64,000 nt of DNA from Actinoallomurus soli (lineage in GTDB: Bacteria; Actinomycetota; Actinomycetes; Streptosporangiales; Streptosporangiaceae), in NCBI RefSeq assembly GCF_024055715.1, contig NZ_JAMXMV010000003.1, positions 310,001 through 374,000 of the forward strand, in the 5' to 3' direction. Position 1 is the first letter of the stretch; the number at the start of each line of letters is the position of its first letter. Below the pieces are notes generated by a model. It had not been told where the DNA came from, did no database searches, and saw only the letters and a list, made by a program, of their open reading frames with translations. Positions 15,773 to 24,331 of this stretch are shown one piece after another. The position numbers and the translations under genes were made by a program.

Positions 15773-18700
15773 CGCGGTCGAAGGCACTTGCGCGAACGGA
15801 CGAGAGGGCGACACTGGAGCCCATGGCGGCCCTGCGGAGCGAGCTGTCCAATCCGCTGTTCCGTAACGCCTACGCCCTGATGATCAACGGTGGGCTCACC
15901 GGCGTGCTCGGGCTCGGCTACTGGCTCCTCGCCGCCCGGTTCTACCCTCCCGCCGAGGTCGGCCGGCAGTCCGCGCAGAACCAGGCCATGATGTTCCTCG
16001 GCGGCCTCACGGCGCTGAACTTCATCCTCATCCGGTTCGTCCCGGAGATGGGGAAGGGCACGAGCCGGCTGGTGCTGCGCACGTACATCGCGGGCATCAC
16101 GGCCGCCGCCACCCTCGCCGCCGGGTTCCTGCTCACCCTGCGCTGGTGGGGGCCGTCGTTCGCGCACCTGTCCGGCCGCGGCACCGGGATCTTCTTCGTC
16201 GTCTCCGTCGTCTCGTGGAGCCTGTTCACCGCCCAGGACGGGGTGCTCACCGGGCTCCGGCACGCCACCGGCGTGCTCGGCAAGAACACGCTGTTCGCCG
16301 GCCTGAAGATCGTGCTCCTGGTCGTCCTGGCGGGCGCGCTGCCGGAGGACGGCATCGCGATCTCCTGGGTGCTGGCGGCGCTGCTCGTCCTCATCCCGGT
16401 CGAGGCGCTGCTCCACGAGCGGCTCATCCCCCGCCACGTCGCCGCCACCGCCGACGACCGGCCCGTCCCGACCGGCGCGGAGATCGGCCGTTACATCCTC
16501 GGCGACTACACCGGAACGCTCTTCTACTACGCCCTGTGCAACCTGGTGCCCGTCGTCGTCGCCACCCGCCTGGACGCCCGCACGAACGCCTACTTCTACC
16601 TGGCGTGGGTGCTCGGCGCGACCGTCGACGTGCTGGCCGTCAACATGGCGACGTCGCTGACGGTCGAGGGGGCGTTCGACGCGGGCGGACTCGCCGCCGC
16701 CTGCCGTTCGGCGCTCGTCCGGATGACGCTGATCCTCCTGCCCGCGACCGTGGCCCTCCTGCTCGGCGCCCGGCTCGGCCTGTCGATCTTCGGCCACGGG
16801 TACGCGCGGGAGGGCGCCCCGTTGCTGCGGCTGCTCGCCCTCGCCGTCCTGCCCAAGGCGCTGATCGAGATGTACATCGGCGTCCTGCGGGTGCGGCGGC
16901 GCACCCGGCTGGTGGCGCTGCTGCAGGGTGTGCGGTTCGCCGGCGTGCTCGGGCTCGTGCTCCTCCTGCCCGGCGGCGCGCACGCGACCGGTCCCGGATA
17001 CGCCGTCCTGACGGTCACCGCCGCGCTCGCCGTCGCCGTCCTCCCGGCCATGCTCCGCGTGATCCGCCCGGTCACGCCCGTCCCGCCTGAGCCCGCGTCC
17101 GGCGCGGTACCCGAGGCGGTACCCGACGCGGCGCCTGTGGCCGTCGCCGACGCGCCGTCCGGGGATGTGGCGGTCTCTGAGGTGGCGCACGACGCGACGC
17201 CCGAGGTGGTGGCCCAGGTGCCGCCCGGCACGGCGCACGAGATGGCGCACGAGATGGTGGCCGGCGCGGCGTCCGGGGACGTCGCGGTCTCCGGGCCCGG
17301 GCGGCGGGCCGCCGGGCGCCGGCCGCGCCGGAGGGCGCGGGTCGCCTGGCCGCCGTGGGTGCTGTTCGCCGCCGGGCTCGGCCTGTACTGGCTGCCGCTC
17401 CGGCAGGTGCGGCTCGCCCGGATGAACGGGTACGGCCTGATCTCGGTGCTGCCGGTCGCCACCCTCGTGGGCGCGGGCCTGCTCGTCGCCGCGTTCTTCG
17501 GCACGCTGTGGCTGGACCGGCAGCGCCGGGTCCTCCTGCTCCTGCAGCTCGTCGCCATCGTCGTCGCGCTGCACGGCCTGGCCCCGGCCCTGGAGCCGTA
17601 CGCCCGGCCGGAGACGGCCTGGCAGCACTACGGGTTCGTGGAGTACATCCGGCGGACCGGCGCGGCGGACTACGCGCTGGACGCGCGGTTCAGCTGGCCG
17701 GGGTTCTTCGCGCTCGTCGCCTTCGTGACCCGGGCGGCCGGCCTACGCGACCTGGAGCCCCTGCTGCACTGGGCGCCGGTCGCCGCGCAGCTGCTCTACC
17801 TCGCACCGCTGTACCTCATCCTGCGGACCATGCGCGCGAACTGGCGCGCGCGCTGGCTGGCCGCGTGGCTGTTCGTGGTGGTGGACTGGGTCGGGCAGGA
17901 CTACTTCAGCCCGCAGGGTTTCACGTACCTGCTCTACCTGCTGTTCATCGGCGTGCTGCTGAACTGGTTCCGCCCGCCGGTACGGCCCGCCGCGTGGCGG
18001 TCCGACGCGGGGCGAGTCCGGGCGTTCGTCAGCGGGCCGCTGGCCGCCGGGGAACGCCCGCCCGTCGACGTCCCGGCCGGTACCCGCGCCGCCCTGCTCG
18101 TGGTGCTCGTGGTGGTCTTCGCGGTGACCACGGCGAGCCACCAGCTCACCCCGTTCCTGACCCTGTTCACCTGCACGGGGCTCGTGGTCGTCCGGCGCTG
18201 CACGGCGCGCGGGCTGCCGGTCCTGCTCGCGGTGATGGTCGCCGGCTGGGTCGGCTTCATGGCGACGGCGTACTGGGCGGGGCACATCGGCGACCTGTTC
18301 TCCGGAGCGGGCGCGCTGCTGTCGAACCTGACCGGCGGGGTCGCCGGCCGGGTGAGCAACGGCAGCGAGAGCCTGGCGACGGTGCAGCTCGTGCGGATCC
18401 TCATCGCCGCCGTGACCGTGCTGCTCGCGGTGTACGGGGCGGTACGGCGGCGGCTGCGCCGCCTGGACGACCGGGTCGCGTTCGTCCTGCTGGCCGCGCC
18501 GTTCCTCGCGGCGGGTCTGCAGAACTACGGGGGCGAGATCGCGCTGCGGGTGTACTTCTTCGTCCTTCCGGGCGCCTGCCTCCTCGCGGCGTACGCCTTC
18601 TTCCCGACGACCTTTCCCGCGCCGCGCCGTACCCTCGCGGTCGGCGGCGCGGCGCTGTCCGGGCTGCTGCTGGCGGGCGGCTTCCTGTTCGTCCGCTTCG

Positions 18701-19356
18701 GCAATGAGACGTTCGAGCAGGTTCGCCCCGGCGAGGTGAAGGCGTTCGAGGCGATGCTGCGGCAGACCCCGACCGGCGTGATCAACGTCGTGTGGCAGGC
18801 GGACCCGCAGGACGACGCCGGGTACTTCCCGATGATGCCGTGGGGCGCCCGGTCGATGGAGCGCTTCGACTACACCGCCGTTCGCGCCTCCGCGAACCCG
18901 TCCGACCTCTCCGGGATCGTCGCGGCCCTCCGGGAACGGCCCGGCGGGTACTTCGTCACCAGCCGGGCCAACGAGGCGTACAACCACTACAACTACGGCC
19001 TGCCCGCCGCGTACGCCGGCCGGTTGCGGGCGGCGCTGGCCGCCGCGCCGCAGCTCCGTCCCGTCTTCACGGACGGCGACGCCGCCGTCTACGCGCTGCG
19101 GACCCCAGCGCCGGGCGCGCCACCGCCTCCGGCCCGCGCGGCGCGCTTCACGTTCGGCTCGACGCGCTGGACGCCGATCGGCCTGGTCGCGTTGCCGGCG
19201 CTGATCGTTCTTCTGCTCGCGCGCGAGATCGTCCGGCTGTACGCGCCGCCCGGTACGGGGTCGCGGCTGCGGCCGTTCACCTGGGGAGCGGCCGTTCTGC
19301 TCATCGCCTGCGCGGGCGTCATCGCCGAGCGCTTCCTGGCGTTGGGGTCGTCCTGA
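15769..19356 (+). CDS. polysaccharide flippase fused to a polymerase-like membrane protein
   Basis: 1195 residues from GTG 15769, whose GTGA overlap with the upstream stop matches the other operon junctions; ATG 15823 is an alternative. Residues about 20-450 are a Wzx/MATE-like oligosaccharide flippase with about 12-14 membrane segments, starting NPLFRNAYALMINGGLTGVLG. Residues 450-590 are a soluble A/P/V-rich linker with degenerate repeats (PEAVPDAAP, SGDVAVS twice, AHEMAHEMV). Residues about 590-1190 are a second polytopic protein with a large extracytoplasmic loop and the stretch WVGQDYFSPQGFTYLLYLLFIG, seen in actinomycete membrane proteins of polymerase or GT-C type. It would join lipid-linked repeat-unit export and polymerisation in one chain. 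The fusion is clear; polymerase activity is inferred. Confidence 0.7.
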   Translation: MTRSKALARTDERATLEPMAALRSELSNPLFRNAYALMINGGLTGVLGLGYWLLAARFYPPAEVGRQSAQNQAMMFLGGLTALNFILIRFVPEMGKGTSRLVLRTYIAGITAAATLAAGFLLTLRWWGPSFAHLSGRGTGIFFVVSVVSWSLFTAQDGVLTGLRHATGVLGKNTLFAGLKIVLLVVLAGALPEDGIAISWVLAALLVLIPVEALLHERLIPRHVAATADDRPVPTGAEIGRYILGDYTGTLFYYALCNLVPVVVATRLDARTNAYFYLAWVLGATVDVLAVNMATSLTVEGAFDAGGLAAACRSALVRMTLILLPATVALLLGARLGLSIFGHGYAREGAPLLRLLALAVLPKALIEMYIGVLRVRRRTRLVALLQGVRFAGVLGLVLLLPGGAHATGPGYAVLTVTAALAVAVLPAMLRVIRPVTPVPPEPASGAVPEAVPDAAPVAVADAPSGDVAVSEVAHDATPEVVAQVPPGTAHEMAHEMVAGAASGDVAVSGPGRRAAGRRPRRRARVAWPPWVLFAAGLGLYWLPLRQVRLARMNGYGLISVLPVATLVGAGLLVAAFFGTLWLDRQRRVLLLLQLVAIVVALHGLAPALEPYARPETAWQHYGFVEYIRRTGAADYALDARFSWPGFFALVAFVTRAAGLRDLEPLLHWAPVAAQLLYLAPLYLILRTMRANWRARWLAAWLFVVVDWVGQDYFSPQGFTYLLYLLFIGVLLNWFRPPVRPAAWRSDAGRVRAFVSGPLAAGERPPVDVPAGTRAALLVVLVVVFAVTTASHQLTPFLTLFTCTGLVVVRRCTARGLPVLLAVMVAGWVGFMATAYWAGHIGDLFSGAGALLSNLTGGVAGRVSNGSESLATVQLVRILIAAVTVLLAVYGAVRRRLRRLDDRVAFVLLAAPFLAAGLQNYGGEIALRVYFFVLPGACLLAAYAFFPTTFPAPRRTLAVGGAALSGLLLAGGFLFVRFGNETFEQVRPGEVKAFEAMLRQTPTGVINVVWQADPQDDAGYFPMMPWGARSMERFDYTAVRASANPSDLSGIVAALRERPGGYFVTSRANEAYNHYNYGLPAAYAGRLRAALAAAPQLRPVFTDGDAAVYALRTPAPGAPPPPARAARFTFGSTRWTPIGLVALPALIVLLLAREIVRLYAPPGTGSRLRPFTWGAAVLLIACAGVIAERFLALGSS

Positions 19357-19766
19357 TGACGGGACGGCGGATGCTCTCCGGCGCGGTCGGCGCGGTCCTC
19401 CTCGCGGGCCTGGTCGCGATGGCGCTCCTGCCCTCCGTTCCCGCGCTCGCCCGTCCGCTGGCGCCGGCGCTGGCCCTCGGCACGCCGGCGTTCTGCCTGG
19501 CCAGGCTGCTCAGCCGGCTCGACCGGACGGCGCGGGTCGTCGTCGCGGGCATCGGCGCGATCGTCCTGAACGCCGCGGTCGCCGAGGTCATGCTGGTGTG
19601 CTCGATCTGGTCGCCGCGTGGCGGATTGAGCGCCGTCGCCGCCATCTGCGCGCCTATCGCCGCACTGGCCATCGGTCATCGCAATAACGATGGTTCGCCG
19701 GAATCGCGGCTATTGAGGGAAACAGACCCGGATGACGACGACGAGTCCTGGGCCTTCGATCGCTGA
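19356..19766 (+). CDS. small membrane protein of the polysaccharide operon
   Basis: 136 residues from the ATG at 19356, overlapping the upstream stop by one base. Three or four hydrophobic stretches (LSGAVGAVLLAGLVAMALL, an ALAPALALGTPAFCL segment, VVVAGIGAIVLNAAVAEVML, GLSAVAAICAPIAALAIG) precede a short acidic tail (ETDPDDDDESWAF). No family recognised. Tight coupling to the flippase/polymerase fusion suggests an accessory role in assembly or chain-length control; this is context only. Confidence 0.65.
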   Translation: MTGRRMLSGAVGAVLLAGLVAMALLPSVPALARPLAPALALGTPAFCLARLLSRLDRTARVVVAGIGAIVLNAAVAEVMLVCSIWSPRGGLSAVAAICAPIAALAIGHRNNDGSPESRLLRETDPDDDDESWAFDR

Positions 19767-20098
19767 CCGGAACGGCCGGGGCGCACGCCCGGCGTCCTGA
19801 ACCTAGTGCCGGGCGGGCCTCCCGTACGCGGCGACACACCGTCCGGGGCGGACTCCAGAACAAGATCCGGAACGGCTCAGAGGGTCATCGCGCCCATTCC
19901 GCGAACAAAGAACGGACAGGTCGGAGAACAGGGCGATAAGTCCGGTTTTTGAATTTCGCTCTTTATTGTCATCTTACCCTGTAGTTATCTTGCCGAGAAA
20001 GGACGTGGGAATGTTACAAACAACGGCGTCCACCCGAAACGGGGGGGCAGAGCCGTTTCGTGAAGGCCATCGCGCCATTCCGAGATAAGGAGACCGAC
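19767..20098 (+). other. intergenic region with AT-rich promoter-like segment
   Basis: No gene seen. A stretch at about 19935-19995 is far more AT-rich than its surroundings (TTTTTGAATTTCGC, TTATTGTCATC, TAGTTATCTTG) and is the likely promoter region of the small exported protein array. The exact -35/-10 pair cannot be chosen. The final 40 bases before the 20099 gene closely resemble those before the 21957 gene (GGCCATCG, GCCATT and AAGGAGA blocks), evidence that the duplication included the leader. Confidence 0.4.
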
Positions 20099-20503
20099 GT
20101 GCTTAAGAAGAAGTTCGCTTTCGGTGGCCTGGTGATCGCCACCGCCGCGGGTGCGATCCTCACCGCTTCGCCGGCCCAGGCCCAGTTCGGTCCGGGCGGC
20201 TGGGGTGGTGGTGGCTGGGGCGGCGGCGGCTGGTTCTCCGGCCAGAACTTCCGCCACTTCTCGAACCACCGCAACTTGAACTTCAACGGTAACTCGGTGT
20301 GGAACTACATCCGGCTGCGGATCCGGAACCGCAACAACAACGTCGCGATCGCTCGCAACGACCAGGCACAGGCCCAGCGTGAGAACCAGTTCCAGCTCGA
20401 GCGTCAGCGGCAGGCCGACCGGCAGCGGCAGGACCTCATCGACCAGGACCGCGACCGGCGTGACAGGAACCAGAACCCGGGCGTCGGCGCTCCCGTCGTC
20501 TGA
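20099..20503 (+). CDS. small exported protein, array member 1
   Basis: 134 residues from GTG 20099, set by AAGGAG at 20087-20092 with six-base spacing, a layout shared by four of the five array genes. Signal peptide: KKK, then FGGLVIATAAGAILTASPAQAQ, predicted to be cut after AQA. The mature part has a GWGGGG-rich stretch, HF/HR-rich segment, the shared core RNRNNNVAIARNDQAQ and a Q/R/D-rich tail (QRENQFQLERQRQADRQRQ). It is expected to be exported and intrinsically disordered with a strong basic/amide character. No known family recognised; chaplins and rodlins do not match. Function unknown. Confidence 0.72.
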   Translation: MLKKKFAFGGLVIATAAGAILTASPAQAQFGPGGWGGGGWGGGGWFSGQNFRHFSNHRNLNFNGNSVWNYIRLRIRNRNNNVAIARNDQAQAQRENQFQLERQRQADRQRQDLIDQDRDRRDRNQNPGVGAPVV

Positions 20504-20600
20504 GTCCAGCGGAGTCTGACCCAGGGCGGTAAAAGCCGGCAGAGCCCGGCGACGGCTCGGAGAACCATGCGGTGACGGCCGCCGCGCCGTCCGGTCAGGA

Positions 20601-20633
20601 AAGGGCGCCGGAGATGACCTCTTCGGCGCCCTT
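20601..20633 (+). terminator. perfect 10-bp hairpin between array genes 1 and 2
   Basis: AAGGGCGCCG (20601-20610) pairs with CGGCGCCCTT (20624-20633) around a 13-base loop, 98 bases after the gene 1 stop and 27 before the gene 2 start. There is no T run, so it may be an attenuator or mRNA-stability element rather than a full terminator. Confidence 0.5.
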
Positions 20634-20659
20634 CTCCCCGACAGCGAAAGGAGATCGGC

Positions 20660-21199
20660 GTGCTGAAAACAAAATACGCCTCTCTCGGCTTGGTGGTATC
20701 GGCCGCCGCCGGCGTCTTGCTCACAAGTTCGCCGGCGAACGCTCAGCCCGACCTCGCCGGTTACTGGTGGAGCAACCACCATCGTCACTACTCCGTGCAC
20801 CGGCACCGGAGTCTGAACCTCAACAGCAACCGTCCGCGCATCTTCATCCGGATCTTCATCTACAACCGGAACAACAACATCGCCATCGCGCGGAACGAGC
20901 AGGCCCAGCGTGAGCGCCAGCGGCAGTTGGAGCGCCAGCGGCTACTGCAGCAGGAGCGGGCCGGGGACGACGGCGGCGGCCTGACCCGTCGCTCGGACCT
21001 CACGCCCGCCACGACCGGCACGGGCACCGCGCCGGTCGGGGCGGCGGCCCGGCAGGCCCGGCCGCAGGTCGCCGGCGGATCCGGCGTCGCGCGCGATCCC
21101 GGCGACTCCGGCGCATCAGGTGACTCCGGGGCCGCGCCGGCCCGGCAGAGCGCGAGTGCCGAGCAGGGTGCCGGAAGTAGTGAGTGGCAGACGCCCTGA
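20660..21199 (+). CDS. small exported protein, array member 2
   Basis: 179 residues from GTG 20660, preceded by AAAGGAG (20647-20653). Signal peptide LKTKYASLGLVVSAAAGVLL ending at SPANAQ. The mature protein begins with a His-rich segment (NHHRHYSVHRHR), then the array core as IYNRNNNIAIARNEQAQ followed by RERQRQLERQRLLQQER. It has an extra C-terminal extension of about 70 residues rich in G, A, S, T and Q (SGASGDSGAAPARQSAS), absent from its paralogues. Likely exported and disordered; function unknown. Confidence 0.7.
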   Translation: MLKTKYASLGLVVSAAAGVLLTSSPANAQPDLAGYWWSNHHRHYSVHRHRSLNLNSNRPRIFIRIFIYNRNNNIAIARNEQAQRERQRQLERQRLLQQERAGDDGGGLTRRSDLTPATTGTGTAPVGAAARQARPQVAGGSGVARDPGDSGASGDSGAAPARQSASAEQGAGSSEWQTP

Positions 21200-21242
21200 T
21201 CACCCACCACATCGTCCGATCGAGCACTGACAGGAGATTGAG

Positions 21243-21632
21243 ATGTCGAAGAAGTCCTTCACCCTGGGGGGCCTCGTGGTCGCCTGCGCCGCAGGCGCGA
21301 TCCTCACCAGTTCCCCCGCGTCGGCCGTCACCCCGGAGTGGGGTGGGGGCGGCGGCTTCGGCGGCGGCGGCTTCGGCTGCTGTGGCGGTGGCGGCGGCTT
21401 CGGTGGTGCCGCCTTCGGCGCCCTCGGCAACCGCTGGAACGCCTTCACCTGGAACAACCACAGCACGTTCAACTACATCCGGCTCCGCCTCAGGAACCGG
21501 AACAACAACGTCGCCGTCGCCCGGAACGACCAGGCACAGAACGAGCGGCAGAACCAGTTCGAGCGACAGAACCAGCGCGAGCGGCAGAACCAGCGGCAGG
21601 TCGACGAGAACCAGAACCAGGACCGCCGGTGA
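21243..21632 (+). CDS. small exported protein, array member 3
   Basis: 129 residues from ATG 21243 with AGGAG upstream. Signal peptide MSKKSFTLGGLVVACAAGAI through SSPASAV is nearly identical in style to member 1. The mature part opens with a Gly-rich block (GGGGGFGGGGFGCCGGGGG) holding a CC pair, then the core LRNRNNNVAVARNDQAQ and a tail built from repeats of ERQNQ. It differs from member 1 mainly by the CC pair and Gly expansion. Possible disulfide cross-linking is inference. Confidence 0.72.
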   Translation: MSKKSFTLGGLVVACAAGAILTSSPASAVTPEWGGGGGFGGGGFGCCGGGGGFGGAAFGALGNRWNAFTWNNHSTFNYIRLRLRNRNNNVAVARNDQAQNERQNQFERQNQRERQNQRQVDENQNQDRR

Positions 21633-21778
21633 TCCGCTGACCTCCGCTCGGTCTGACGTCTGATGCGCCCACGTCGGCGGTTTGCGCCGAAAGGGATGCC
21701 GCACGGGAACTTGGTGGTTTTAAGGTGCCTTTTCCGTGAAGGGCGGCATTGGCCGGTAAAGACTCGCCGACAGAACAT

Positions 21779-21821
21779 CCAGCCCCGGGGCAGGGAGTAC
21801 GAAATCCCGCCCCGGGGCTGG
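21779..21821 (+). terminator. strong intrinsic-terminator-like hairpin after array gene 3
   Basis: CCAGCCCCGGGGC (21779-21791) pairs perfectly with GCCCCGGGGCTGG (21809-21821), and GGGA/TCCC extend the stem inside. T-rich sequence (GTGTCGTCTTCGTCGCTTTT) follows. This probably ends the first transcription unit of the array, so members 4 and 5 need their own promoter. Confidence 0.7.
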
Positions 21822-21956
21822 TGTCGTCTTCGTCGCTTTTGTAGGCAAGTTACGCCGAGGTTGCCGCGTTAAGAGAGTCGTCGGGAAAGTACGGCTATGG
21901 CGCCCAAAACGGGCACTCATGGCCATCGGGCCATTTCCGGCAACAAGGAGATGAAC

Positions 21957-22424
21957 GTGCTGAAGACGACAAGCGCTGCCGGCGGTCTCGCCATCGCCGC
22001 CGCTACAGCCGGCATCCTGCTCACCGGTTCGCCCGCGTCGGCCCAGGCTCTCACCGGGCACGGCCACCACCGCTGGGGCTCATACCACCGCTACGTCGCG
22101 AGTCACCGGGTGTTCTCGCGCAACCACAACCGGAACATCAACGTGACCCGCGTCGTGGTCCCGGTCCGCGTGATCAACCGGAACAACAACGTCGCGGTGG
22201 CCAGGAACGTCAACCGCCCGAACCGGTTCTTCGGCGGCGGCGGCTGCTGCAACCGGTTCGGTCGTGACGGGTTCCTCGGCGACGGCTTCATCAGACGCGA
22301 CGGGTTCCTCGGGCGCGACGGATTCATCGACGGGGTCGACGGGTTCGGCGATGGCGTCACGGCCGTCGTAGGCAGACGCGGCACCTTCGCGCGGGCGGGC
22401 GACGCCGCGGCCTTCGTCGACTGA
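21957..22424 (+). CDS. small exported protein, array member 4
   Basis: 155 residues from GTG 21957: AAGGAG (21945-21950) is six bases upstream, as in its paralogues, whereas the ATG at 21951 abuts the AAGGAG. Signal peptide LKTTSAAGGLAIAAATAGIL ending SPASAQA. The mature part is His/Arg/Tyr-rich, then holds the core as VINRNNNVAVARNVNRPNRF, a GGGGCC block and a repeated RDGFLG / DGFI motif (RDGFLGDGFIRRDGFLGRDG). It lacks the Q/R tail of members 1-3. Its leader DNA is similar to that of member 1. Function unknown. Confidence 0.7.
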   Translation: MLKTTSAAGGLAIAAATAGILLTGSPASAQALTGHGHHRWGSYHRYVASHRVFSRNHNRNINVTRVVVPVRVINRNNNVAVARNVNRPNRFFGGGGCCNRFGRDGFLGDGFIRRDGFLGRDGFIDGVDGFGDGVTAVVGRRGTFARAGDAAAFVD

Positions 22425-22587
22425 CCCGCGTGAACCGACGAGCGAGCGGAGTGCCCGGTGAGGTACGAGCCGGCCGCGTAGTGAGTGAGGAGGCGAGTGC
22501 GGTGGCAAGCACCGCGTGCACGCTCTTCTCGCCCCGGTCCCGGCCCGAGAAGAACCCGACAGTCCGTTTCGGAAGAAGGAGTTCGAT

Positions 22588-22968
22588 GTGCTGATCAAGA
22601 AGAGCGCGATCATCGGCCTGCTCGGCGCCGCCACGGCGGCCGTCGTGTTCGCGGGAACACCCGCGAGCGCGCAGTCCGACCTGGGCCGGAGCACCGCTTC
22701 CCGCGTGGCGGGGGCACCGGAGGGCACGGCCCCTGAGGCGCCGGCACCCGCCGGCGTCGCCCAGGACAGGACCGAGCCGGTCACCGTAGTGCGGGGCGAC
22801 CACCACCGCCGGCGCCACTACCGCCGCTATCGGCGGCACTTCCGGCACTACCGGCCGTACCGCCACCGCCACTTCCGGCACTACCGCCACTACCGGCCGT
22901 ACCGCCACCGGCACTTCCGGCACTACCGGCACTACCGGCCGTACCGCTTCCGGCACTTCCGGCGGTGA
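22588..22968 (+). CDS. small exported His/Arg/Tyr-rich protein, array member 5
   Basis: 126 residues from GTG 22588 with AAGGAG six bases upstream. Signal peptide LIKKSAIIGLLGAATAAVVF ending TPASAQ, as in the other members. The mature N-terminus is A/P/E-rich. The last 50 residues are an almost pure H/R/Y/F repeat (units such as HFRHYRPYRHR) encoded by short tandem DNA repeats at 22800-22965. The RNNN core is absent, so membership rests on the start region, signal peptide and position. The tail is expected to bind metals, nucleic acid or anionic polymers; this is inference. Confidence 0.65.
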   Translation: MLIKKSAIIGLLGAATAAVVFAGTPASAQSDLGRSTASRVAGAPEGTAPEAPAPAGVAQDRTEPVTVVRGDHHRRRHYRRYRRHFRHYRPYRHRHFRHYRHYRPYRHRHFRHYRHYRPYRFRHFRR

Positions 22969-22999
22969 GCGGAGCGGCTGAACGACGATCGCCGGGCCG

Positions 23000-24319
23000 C
23001 TAACCGTCCAGCCAGCGGATCTCGTACGGAGCGAGGGTGACCTCGTCGCCGCCGATCCGGGTGCGGACCCGGCGATCGCTCACGTTGACGGCGACCGCCT
23101 CCCGCGGCTGGGCGAGCACCCGAACCCGGCGGTCGGCCGACGACAGGCCGATCAGCGGTGTGCCGGCCGGGAACCACCGGGCGAAGTCCTGCAGGAGGGT
23201 CAGCATGCCTCCCGGCGCACCGCCGTTCGGCACGAGCGTGCTGATCCACAGGCAGCCCTGGCAGCGCGCGTCCTGTGCCTCGTTGTTCCAGTACAGGACC
23301 GTGCTGACGCCGGTCCGTGCCAGTTCGATCAACGCCGCCGCGTTGATGGCGACGCGTTTGCGCTCGGTCCACGGAAGGCTCTGCGGCTCGACGTAGTACT
23401 CGTCCCACCAGATCGGCAGGTTCGTCTTCGAGCGCAGCCAGGCGTCGATCGCGCCCAGCTTGTCCAGGGCGGTCACCTCATCCGGGTAGACGTCGCGGTC
23501 GTCGCTGGCCGTCGGGCCGTCCACGGCGATGAAGTCGGCGCCGTGCTTGTGCGCCAGCCAGTAGTCGATGGCGTCGATCACCCGCTGGTCGACGCTCCCC
23601 CACGGTCCGCTGACCGCCGAGCGGTGGCCGCCTCCCACGTAGCTGTACATGGGGATGTACGGCCCGCCGACCCGGATCCGCGGATTCACCGCCTTCACCG
23701 CGTCGTAGACCGTGTTGTAGAAGTCGGTGAAGTCCTCGTACCGCCACCGGCCGGCCTTCTGGTCGAAGAAGCCCTTGAGCTCGTTCCACACCGCGAAGTA
23801 GCGCACGTCCGGATAGCGCCGGGCGACCGTGGCGGCCAGCGCGGCGAAGTCCTGGTAGTGGTCGCGCGTCGGGGCGACCTCCAGCGTGTTCCAGTCGGTC
23901 CGGCCGGGCGTGCCGCCCTTCATCCAGTCGGGGGCGCAGCACAGGGTGATGACGGGGACGCCGTGGGTCCGCCGGATGTAGTCCATCCGCCGGTCGAGCG
24001 AGCGGAAGTCGAAGGTCCCGGGGGCGGGCTCCGGGTTGCCGGCGCCCCAGCCCATGATGTGCTGGTTCTGCAGGACCGGCCGGCGGGCGATGGCGGAGGC
24101 GGCCGTACCGCCGGACGGACCCACGTCGGCGCTGTAGTCCGTGTGGGTGAAGCCCCACACCGGCCAGTCGCCGAGGCCGCGGGCCCCCACGACGCCGACC
24201 GTGCGCACCGGCTCCCGGCCCTCCGAGGCGCGCTGGATCGCGAATCCGAGGGTCGCGGCCAGCGCCCCCAGCAGGGTGGCACAGATGATCAGCATCGGCA
24301 GGCGCTTGCGGATGGCCAC
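23000..24319 (-). CDS. membrane-anchored glycoside hydrolase (clan GH-A, GH39-like)
   Basis: 439 residues with an uncleaved or signal-anchor helix (LPMLIICATLLGALAATLGFAI, about 8-29). The rest reads as a TIM barrel: the acid/base motif is FAVWNELKGF with E180, and the probable nucleophile is in IWWDEYYVEP (E307 or E311). RIRVGGPYIPM and GADFIAVDG precede it. The pattern fits beta-xylosidase/GH39-like clan A enzymes acting outside the membrane. Substrate unknown; nearby polysaccharide operons make surface-glycan trimming plausible. It lies 12 bases after the P450 gene on the same strand, so the two may be cotranscribed. Confidence 0.7.
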   Translation of the reverse strand: MAIRKRLPMLIICATLLGALAATLGFAIQRASEGREPVRTVGVVGARGLGDWPVWGFTHTDYSADVGPSGGTAASAIARRPVLQNQHIMGWGAGNPEPAPGTFDFRSLDRRMDYIRRTHGVPVITLCCAPDWMKGGTPGRTDWNTLEVAPTRDHYQDFAALAATVARRYPDVRYFAVWNELKGFFDQKAGRWRYEDFTDFYNTVYDAVKAVNPRIRVGGPYIPMYSYVGGGHRSAVSGPWGSVDQRVIDAIDYWLAHKHGADFIAVDGPTASDDRDVYPDEVTALDKLGAIDAWLRSKTNLPIWWDEYYVEPQSLPWTERKRVAINAAALIELARTGVSTVLYWNNEAQDARCQGCLWISTLVPNGGAPGGMLTLLQDFARWFPAGTPLIGLSSADRRVRVLAQPREAVAVNVSDRRVRTRIGGDEVTLAPYEIRWLDG

Positions 24320-24331
24320 GGCGGACTCGCC

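Noticed and set aside
20099-22968. chaplin or rodlin identity for the small exported proteins
   Set aside because: No chaplin domain Cys pair spacing or Asn-Val-rich core and no rodlin pattern; the shared RNNN core is different.
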